Part shown: one piece after another, positions 6,549-10,609 of the stretch | Numbering within the stretch: the stretch's first letter is position 1 | Layout of the letters: each line of letters opens with the position of its first letter | Assembly (NCBI GenBank): GCA_964505035.1 | Contig: CAZDGK010000038.1 | Location: 1 to 10,609, forward strand | Length of the DNA stretch: 10,609 bases | Source of the DNA: CAZDGK01 sp964505035 | GTDB taxonomy: Bacteria; Patescibacteriota; Saccharimonadia; UBA4664 | Direction: 5' to 3' | The notes under the pieces: model-generated | Databases searched by the model: none | Seen by the model: the letters and a program-made list of their open reading frames with translations, nothing else | What the model was told of the DNA's origin: nothing | Program-made: the position numbers and the translations under genes

Positions 6549-6830
6549 ATGTACTTCGAGGCCACTTTGACGCTACAGGATTCACCGGAGGCTCAAGCCA
6601 ACCGGCTGCAGGGGCTGTATGACGAGCTCGACAGCCACTGCTTCGGCACGCTCGAGCATTCAGTGGCCGGTCATGACATCACGCTCCGCGGCGATATGCG
6701 CCGGGCCAGTGATGTTCAGGGCGGCGCCACTGAGATTCTCATGCGGGTTGTCGGCAAGGCGCTCGAGGGTCTGCACTACGACCTGTCCGGCATCGCCACC
6801 AGCCGCCGTCCGGTCCCCGTCGCGTCCTAG
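6549..6830 (+). CDS. Small hypothetical protein, 93 residues (small gene A)
   Basis: I do not recognise this protein. The start at 6549 is chosen because GAGGGGAG ends 6 bases before it; a further in-frame ATG at 6531 lies upstream of that ribosome site. By eye the secondary structure is strand (MYFEATLTLQ), helix (QANRLQGLYDELDS), strand (TLEHSVAG), strand (HDITLRGD), helix (ATEILMRVVGKALEGL), strand (YDLSGIAT): a beta-alpha-beta-beta-alpha-beta order as in ferredoxin-like folds. There is no signal peptide or membrane segment. It has its own promoter and a GC-rich hairpin downstream, so it is probably a well expressed single-gene unit. Small gene B has the same topology, a similar start (MxxxATxTL), a similar length and an identical terminator stem, so the two are probably old duplicates. 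Function unknown. Confidence 0.8.
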   Translation: MYFEATLTLQDSPEAQANRLQGLYDELDSHCFGTLEHSVAGHDITLRGDMRRASDVQGGATEILMRVVGKALEGLHYDLSGIATSRRPVPVAS

Positions 6831-6837
6831 CTACACC

Positions 6838-6875
6838 GCGCCGCCCCTTCCCCAGGGGCGGCGCCTATCATTCTC
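6838..6875 (+). terminator. Terminator hairpin of small gene A
   Basis: A 10-bp stem (GCGCCGCCCC at 6838-6847, complement at 6855-6864) has a 7-base loop and begins 8 bases after the stop. The tail (CTATCATTCTCC) is only moderately T-rich. The stem is identical in sequence to that after small gene B. Confidence 0.75.
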
Positions 6876-6894
6876 CTGTCGGCTGTTCAAAATC

Positions 6895-6922
6895 TTGCCA
6901 AAAATACTATTCATGCTATAAT
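6895..6922 (+). promoter_or_regulatory. Strong promoter of the second small gene
   Basis: TTGCCA (6895-6900, 5 of 6), 16 bases, a perfect TATAAT (6917-6922) with the extended -10 TGC at 6914-6916. Transcription would start near 6929, giving a leader of about 33 bases. Confidence 0.8.
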
Positions 6923-6961
6923 GTAACACATTGGTCAAGCCTCGACACTGAAGGGTGCACG

Positions 6962-7246
6962 ATGAAAATCCAGGCTACCATAACGCTACTGGCTCCGTCC
7001 TGGAGCTACCCGCGCATCGACGAACTCTTCGCCAACCTCCGCTCGCTCTTCCGCAGGGTTGCCTTCGCCGTCGACGAAACGAACATCGTCGTCATCGAGG
7101 TGACCGGCCCAGATCCGTTCGCGGCCGCCCCGGATGGGCCCCTCAGTCTTCGGCAGGTCCTCAGCGACGTCATTGCGTACCGGCTCAGCGGCATACCGCG
7201 TAAGGTCGAGTTCAAAACGGTCGAAGAGGCGGTCCCAACCGCCTAG
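6962..7246 (+). CDS. Small hypothetical protein, 94 residues (small gene B)
   Basis: I do not recognise this protein. The ATG at 6962 has GAAGGG 7-8 bases upstream and a near-consensus promoter, so the start is well supported. Visible structure: strand (MKIQATITLL), helix (RIDELFANLRSLF), strand (RVAFAVDE), strand (NIVVIEVTG), a Pro/Asp/Ala loop, helix (SLRQVLSDVIAYRL), strand (KVEFKTVE). This is the same order as small gene A, and the two share the M-x3-A-T-x-T-L start, the R(L/I)xxL(Y/F)xxLxS helix pattern and a VPxA end. Overall identity is low, so paralogy is an inference from topology, position and shared terminator stem. No motif points to a function; a small regulatory or ligand-binding domain of the ferredoxin-like type is possible. 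Confidence 0.8.
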   Translation: MKIQATITLLAPSWSYPRIDELFANLRSLFRRVAFAVDETNIVVIEVTGPDPFAAAPDGPLSLRQVLSDVIAYRLSGIPRKVEFKTVEEAVPTA

Positions 7247-7265
7247 TGCTGGTACAGTCAGCGTC

Positions 7266-7297
7266 GCGCCGCCCCACTGGGGCGGCGCATTCTTTTG
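7266..7297 (+). terminator. Intrinsic terminator of small gene B
   Basis: A 10-bp stem (GCGCCGCCCC at 7266-7275, complement at 7279-7288) closes a 3-base loop and runs into ATTCTTTTGC. The T-run merges with the extended -10 element of the next gene, so termination and initiation signals share bases. Confidence 0.85.
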
Positions 7298-7304
7298 CTA
7301 TACT
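7296..7304 (+). promoter_or_regulatory. Extended -10 promoter of the M3 peptidase
   Basis: TGC (7296-7298) plus TATACT (7299-7304, 5 of 6) forms an extended -10. The expected -35 position falls in the preceding terminator stem and has no match, which extended -10 promoters can tolerate. Transcription would start at about 7311, next to the ATG at 7312. Confidence 0.6.
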
Positions 7305-7311
7305 AATGACC

Positions 7312-9162
7312 ATGACCAAACGCGCCACCTCCGACCCGACACCTCACGACGACTCCCAGTTCGAATGGGACCTGTCGCCGCTGCTGCCCGAAGCTACCGA
7401 CGCCGCCATCCAGGCCGACCGCGAGGCTACCCGTGCCGCCACCGACGCGTTTGTGGCCAAATGGCAGAGCCGTGATGACTACCTCACCAGCGTAAGCATC
7501 CTGCGCGAAGCCCTAGACGACTACGAAGCCTGGCAGGCCGGTCTCAGTACTGACGGCCGCTCTGGCATTTACTTCTGGCTACGCGAGCAGCAAAACCAGG
7601 CCGACCCGGCCGTCCAGGCTGGCGTGCAACAGTCGACCGACTTTAGCAATGCCATGCTCAATCAGGTCCAATTCTTTGAGCTGCGTCTCGCTCAGGTCGG
7701 CGCCGAGCACCAGCAGGCCTTCCTGGCCGCCCCCGAGCTCGAGCCCTACCGCCATTTCCTGGAGCACCTCTTTGCTGCCGCCAGCCACCTGCTCACCGAG
7801 CCCGAAGAGCGCATCATGAACCTCAAAGCCGACACCTCGCACGCCAAGTGGGTGCAGCTCACCAGCAAAGCTATCTCCATCCAGGAGCGCGAAGTCAGCC
7901 TGGCCGACGGCACCAAAGCCAAGCAAAACCTCGAGCAGCTCAGCACCCTCATCTCCGACGAGCACAAGCCCACTCGCGATGGCGCCGCCCTGGCTTTCAA
8001 TGACATCCTGTCCGACGCTTTACCCCTTGCCGAAGCCGAAATCAACGCCATCCTAGCCGACAAGAAAGTCGACGATGAGCTGCGTGGCTACACCCGCCCC
8101 GACGCCTCCCGCCACCTGTCCGACGACATCGACTCGGCCGCCGTCGACCAGCTGCTGGAGGCCGTCTCGGCCCGCAACGACCTAGCCCACCGCTTCTACC
8201 GCCTCAAGGCCGACCTGCTGGGCCTGCCCCACCTCGAATATCACGAGCGCAACGTCGACATCGCCACCGTCGACCAGACCTACCTCTGGCCCGACGCCGT
8301 GGCGCTCGTCGACGATGTCTACTCCCAGCTCAACCCGCGCTTTGGCGCCATGTTCCGGGACTTGCTCGACGGCCGCCAGATCGATGTCTACCCTCGCCCC
8401 GGCAAGCGCGGCGGCGCCTTCTGCGCCTACTTCACCAAGTCCACACCCACCTACATGATGCTCAACTACACCGACCGCCTGCGCGACGTCACCACCCTGG
8501 CCCACGAGCTCGGCCACGCCCTCAACGACGAATTTATGCGCGCCGCCCAAAACTCCCTGAGTTTCGGCACGCCCCTGTCCACCGCCGAGGTCGCTTCGCA
8601 ATACCTCGAGGACTTCGTGTTCGACCGCCTCGCCGCCGGCGTCTCCGATGAGGTTCGGCTAGGCCTCAACCTCACTCGCCTCAATGACGCCATTAGCTCA
8701 ATCTTCCGCCAGGTTGCCTGTTATCGTTTTGAGCAGTCACTGCACGCCGCCTTCCGCGAGCGCGGCTACCTGTCCTCAGGCGACATCGGCCAGTTGTTCC
8801 AGACCGCCATGGCCGCCTACATGGGCCCAGCCGTCCTGCAGTCGCCCGGTTCGGCCAATTGGTGGGTCTACTGGGGTCACATCCGCACGTTCTTCTACGT
8901 CTACTCCTATGCCTCAGGCCTGCTCATCGCCAAGGCCATGCAGGCGGCCACCCGTCGCGACCGCGCCTTCCTAGACCAAGTCGAGACCTTCCTGTCGGCC
9001 GGCCGCTCCGCCTCGCCCAAGGATATCTTTGCTCAGATGGGCATCGACATCACCAACCGCCAGTTCTGGAATGATGGCCTCGATGAGATTGAGCGCCTCC
9101 TTACCGACACTGAGCAACTTGCCAAACAACTTGGCAAAATCAAGACTGTTTCTAATCATTAA
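7312..9162 (+). CDS. M3 family oligoendopeptidase (PepF-like zinc metallopeptidase)
   Basis: This cytoplasmic peptidase cuts short peptides. At 616 residues it has the usual M3B oligoendopeptidase F length. The N-terminal third is helical (WDLSPLLPE, then long Glu/Gln/Ala-rich helices). The catalytic domain holds the zinc motif HELGH at residues 398-402, within TTLAHELGHALNDEF; Glu426 in STAEVASQYLED is the expected third ligand, and Glu399 the catalytic base. The C-terminal part includes QVACYRFEQSLH and the substrate-side YVYSYASGLLIAKAM. There is no signal peptide. I prefer the ATG at 7312, 7 bases after TATACT; the ATG at 7306 is too close to the -10, and an in-frame TTG/GTG-type extension back to 7246 would run through the upstream terminator. 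No Shine-Dalgarno is visible, so a leaderless message is likely. No strong terminator follows. Confidence 0.93.
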   Translation: MTKRATSDPTPHDDSQFEWDLSPLLPEATDAAIQADREATRAATDAFVAKWQSRDDYLTSVSILREALDDYEAWQAGLSTDGRSGIYFWLREQQNQADPAVQAGVQQSTDFSNAMLNQVQFFELRLAQVGAEHQQAFLAAPELEPYRHFLEHLFAAASHLLTEPEERIMNLKADTSHAKWVQLTSKAISIQEREVSLADGTKAKQNLEQLSTLISDEHKPTRDGAALAFNDILSDALPLAEAEINAILADKKVDDELRGYTRPDASRHLSDDIDSAAVDQLLEAVSARNDLAHRFYRLKADLLGLPHLEYHERNVDIATVDQTYLWPDAVALVDDVYSQLNPRFGAMFRDLLDGRQIDVYPRPGKRGGAFCAYFTKSTPTYMMLNYTDRLRDVTTLAHELGHALNDEFMRAAQNSLSFGTPLSTAEVASQYLEDFVFDRLAAGVSDEVRLGLNLTRLNDAISSIFRQVACYRFEQSLHAAFRERGYLSSGDIGQLFQTAMAAYMGPAVLQSPGSANWWVYWGHIRTFFYVYSYASGLLIAKAMQAATRRDRAFLDQVETFLSAGRSASPKDIFAQMGIDITNRQFWNDGLDEIERLLTDTEQLAKQLGKIKTVSNH

Positions 9163-9173
9163 TAACTAAATCC

Positions 9174-9202
9174 TTGCATTATCAGTCATCCTGTAGTAAT
9201 AT
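9174..9202 (+). promoter_or_regulatory. Candidate promoter of the NYN-like gene
   Basis: TTGCAT (9174-9179, 3 of 6), 17 bases, TAATAT (9197-9202, 4 of 6), in the AT-rich gap after the peptidase. Transcription would start near 9209 and give a leader of about 45 bases ending in a very strong Shine-Dalgarno. Confidence 0.5.
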
Positions 9203-9237
9203 AGGCTTTAGTAGTTCATTGATTTGCGAACCGAGAG

Positions 9238-9246
9238 AGGAGGTGA
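9238..9246 (+). promoter_or_regulatory. Consensus ribosome binding site deciding a GTG start
   Basis: AGGAGGTGA is a full match to the anti-Shine-Dalgarno sequence and lies 7 bases before GTG at 9254-9256. An in-frame TTG at 9224 lies upstream of this site and is therefore rejected as the start. Confidence 0.9.
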
Positions 9247-9253
9247 GGCGCTC

Positions 9254-9865
9254 GTGCCGCGGAGAAGCTGGAAACGAAAAGTCTGGGGCTCCCAGAACCG
9301 CGGCGCGGTGTTTGTCGACCTAGACAATCTGCGCCTAACCCTTGCCACCTACCGGAACGCCGGCGCACCGCTCATCACGCTCAGTCAAATTCTTGACTGG
9401 CTAGAGGAGCGGGATAACCTTGGGCTCACTGAGGTTCGGAAGGTATACGTATTTGGCACCTACGCCAACGCCGTTCGTCCCGCTGGTGATGAGACGCTCC
9501 TGGAGCGTCGACACCTGAGCAAGCAAGTTGTGATGGTCAATCATCCAATGCCACCACCGGGCACCCCGGGGTACGAGGATGAGGTCATCAGGGAACAGAT
9601 GCACACCTCCCGACAGGCTTGGGACACCGCGGTTGTCGTCACCAGTGACTGGAAGGCCTTTGCATGGGCCGACGAAGTTCACGGCGACGACACTCCCGCT
9701 GGCTACGGTCGCAAGGACGTCGTAGTCGTCCACAGCCATCTCGATACCAGCCGCAGTTTCGCGCAGGATGCGCGCAATGCGGTGTCGCTAGAGGAGATGT
9801 TCCCCGTACTAAATACGGTGTTCTCTGGACTACGTGGGTACAACCCCCTGAAGGTTCCCGCTTAG
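9254..9865 (+). CDS. Probable NYN/PIN-like domain protein, 203 residues
   Basis: This appears to be a single-domain protein of the NYN (LabA-like) branch of PIN-type nucleases, which usually act on RNA. Support, numbered from GTG 9254: a basic N-terminal tail (PRRSWKRKVWGSQNR), then strand 1 with AVFVDLDNLRL (Asp22, Asp24, Asn25), where NYN proteins carry the first metal-binding acid in a VD..N pattern; strand 2 VRKVYVFGTY; then DTAVVVTSDWKAFAWA (Asp124, Asp132), equivalent to the D-x-hhhhSGD segment; then KDVVVVHS. The usual SGDGDF is TSDWKAF here, so the second carboxylate pair is partly changed and activity is unsure. The basic tail suits nucleic-acid binding. The gene is alone, with its own promoter, consensus ribosome site and strong terminator. 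An inactive or divergent fold relative is possible. Confidence 0.65.
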   Translation: MPRRSWKRKVWGSQNRGAVFVDLDNLRLTLATYRNAGAPLITLSQILDWLEERDNLGLTEVRKVYVFGTYANAVRPAGDETLLERRHLSKQVVMVNHPMPPPGTPGYEDEVIREQMHTSRQAWDTAVVVTSDWKAFAWADEVHGDDTPAGYGRKDVVVVHSHLDTSRSFAQDARNAVSLEEMFPVLNTVFSGLRGYNPLKVPA

Positions 9866-9873
9866 GGCCACCT

Positions 9874-9907
9874 GCCCGCCCGAAGATTTCGGGCGGGCAT
9901 CTTTTTT
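9874..9907 (+). terminator. Strong intrinsic terminator of the NYN-like gene
   Basis: A perfect 11-bp stem (GCCCGCCCGAA at 9874-9884, complement at 9888-9898) closes a 3-base loop and is followed by six T (9902-9907). It starts 9 bases after the stop and isolates the gene from nusA. Confidence 0.95.
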
Positions 9908-9920
9908 GGTCAGCCGTACC

Positions 9921-9949
9921 TTGCCCATTCCTGCCAAATCGGCTATAAT
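9921..9949 (+). promoter_or_regulatory. Strong promoter of nusA
   Basis: TTGCCC (9921-9926, 4 of 6), 17 bases, a perfect TATAAT (9944-9949). Transcription would start near 9956, giving a leader of about 77 bases, the longest in the window. Confidence 0.8.
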
Positions 9950-9959
9950 ACTCGCGTCA

Positions 9960-9985
9960 ATCGGCCTCTCGCAGCCGATATTTTT
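9960..9985 (+). promoter_or_regulatory. Leader hairpin with T-run: possible attenuator before nusA
   Basis: ATCGGC (9960-9965) and GCCGAT (9974-9979) pair across an 8-base loop and are followed by ATTTTT (9980-9985). It lies within a few bases of the predicted transcript start, upstream of nusA, so it would act as a leader terminator or a 5' stabilising stem. The 6-bp stem is modest. Confidence 0.45.
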
Positions 9986-9988
9986 ACG

Positions 9989-10021
9989 ACAATTGAATAA
10001 CAACTAAATAACAATTGAATA
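9989..10021 (+). repeat. Three tandem 11-base repeats in the nusA leader
   Basis: Units at 9989-9999 and 10011-10021 are identical (ACAATTGAATA); the middle unit at 10000-10010 (ACAACTAAATA) differs at two bases. The last base of the third unit is the first of the AGGAG Shine-Dalgarno. Eleven bases is close to one helical turn of DNA and also a typical size for a single-stranded RNA protein site. Confidence 0.85.
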
Positions 10022-10032
10022 GGAGTTGCCGA

Positions 10033-10609
10033 ATGCAAACCAACTTTTTAGCCGCTATCAATGTCATCGCCGAGGAGAAAAACCTCCCCCGCGAGATCAT
10101 CATCGAGACGGTTGAGGCTGCCCTGGCGGCCGCTTACAAGAAAGACTACTCAGACAAGGACCAGGAAGCCCGGGCCGTACTCGACCAGGAGTCTGGCGAC
10201 GTGCGCATTTTTGTGAGCAAGGCTGTCGTCGCCGATGACGCCGAGATCACCAATGACCACTTGCAGATCCACCTGGCCGACGCCAAGAAGCTCGACAAAA
10301 AGGCCGAAGTCCGCGACGTCAAAGAGGACGTGGTCGACGAAGAGACCGGCGAGGTCCTAGAGCCGGGCGTTGAGCCCTACATGGTCGAGATGGAGGTCTT
10401 CCCCGAGGACTTTGGCCGCGTGGCCGCCCAGACCGCCAAGCAGGTCATCATCCAGCGCCTGCGCGAAGCCGAGCGCGAGATCGTCTTTACCGAGTACAAG
10501 GACAAGGAAGGCGTGGTGCTCAACGGCACCGTCCAGCGCGTCGAGGGCAACATTACCTACATCGACCTCGGCAAGGCCAATGGTGTGCTGTTTGCCAGCG
10601 AGCAAATCC
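10033..10609 (+). CDS. nusA: Transcription termination/antitermination factor NusA, N-terminal part (cut by window edge)
   Basis: NusA binds RNA polymerase and controls pausing, termination and antitermination. About 192 residues are visible. The N-terminal domain is clear: FLAAINVIAEEKNLPREIIIETVEAALAAAYKK cut at about residues 5-37, then SGDVRIFVSKAVV, and the family signature AAQTAKQVIIQRLREAERE at 131-149. The S1 domain begins with EGVVLNGTVQRVEGNITYIDLGKANGVL; the KH domains lie beyond the edge. Between about 88 and 122 the chain holds an acidic segment (VKEDVVDEETGEVLEPGVEP) that makes this stretch some 25 residues longer than in E. coli NusA. The ATG at 10033 has AGGAG 7 bases upstream. 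The gene has its own strong promoter and an elaborate leader. In many bacteria infB follows nusA. Confidence 0.96.
   Translation, partial: MQTNFLAAINVIAEEKNLPREIIIETVEAALAAAYKKDYSDKDQEARAVLDQESGDVRIFVSKAVVADDAEITNDHLQIHLADAKKLDKKAEVRDVKEDVVDEETGEVLEPGVEPYMVEMEVFPEDFGRVAAQTAKQVIIQRLREAEREIVFTEYKDKEGVVLNGTVQRVEGNITYIDLGKANGVLFASEQI

Noticed and set aside
8182..8601. Minus-strand open frame of 139 codons within the peptidase gene
   Set aside because: It lies opposite the zinc-site region of a well supported gene and is a by-product of high third-position GC.
9119..9137. Inverted repeat TTGCCAA/TTGGCAA at the end of the M3 peptidase gene
   Set aside because: It is inside the coding region (residues LAKQLGK), is followed by AAATCAAG rather than a T-run, and is too weak to call as a terminator.
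9224..9253. TTG start giving ten extra residues to the NYN-like protein
   Set aside because: It precedes the AGGAGGTGA site, which is placed correctly only for the GTG at 9254.
9238..10033. Toxin-antitoxin module based on the NYN/PIN-like gene
   Set aside because: No small partner gene lies next to it; both sides are bounded by another gene's end and a strong terminator.

Overview
The window is a GC-rich, gene-dense stretch of bacterial chromosome made almost entirely of housekeeping genes. It has no tRNA, rRNA, insertion sequence or CRISPR array, and no gap without a gene exceeds about 170 bases. TGA is used as a stop (dnaE and the eight-helix membrane protein), so this is the standard bacterial code, not the UGA=Gly code of Gracilibacteria/Absconditabacteria. 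Short intergenic spaces, an enlarged L19, an orphan membrane protein and an M3 peptidase beside translation and transcription genes would suit a Patescibacteria (CPR) genome, perhaps a GC-rich Saccharibacteria relative. That placement is an inference and is not proven by the sequence.

Layout. Bases 1-1715 (+) are the C-terminal part of DNA polymerase III alpha (dnaE), cut by the window edge. Two convergent minus-strand genes follow: an M50 site-2-type membrane metalloprotease (1783-2760) and an unrecognised 165-residue protein (2870-3367), each with its own terminator and promoter. An AT-rich divergent promoter region (3368-3522) separates them from a plus-strand run: rplS with a long acidic tail, an eight-helix membrane protein of unknown function, rnhB overlapping a YraN-family nuclease gene, two small monocistronic genes (6549-6830 and 6962-7246) that look like diverged paralogs, an M3 oligoendopeptidase F-like peptidase (7312-9162), a probable NYN/PIN-like nuclease (9254-9865), and the start of nusA (10033 to the edge).

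Regulatory layout. Most genes have a readable sigma-70-type promoter, usually with a -35 box starting TTGC, and several have a strong intrinsic terminator. Two modes of translation start appear. The two small genes, the NYN gene, nusA, the 165-residue gene and yraN have Shine-Dalgarno sequences. In contrast, the membrane protein, rnhB and the M3 peptidase have a -10-like hexamer exactly 7 bases before the ATG and no Shine-Dalgarno, which suggests leaderless mRNAs. The nusA leader carries a hairpin plus T-run and three tandem 11-base repeats touching the Shine-Dalgarno, resembling the kind of RNA NusA itself binds.

The points most worth following up are the nusA leader repeats, the pair of small paralogs with identical terminator stems, the leaderless set, and the acidic L19 tail. 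I see no defence system or mobile element.
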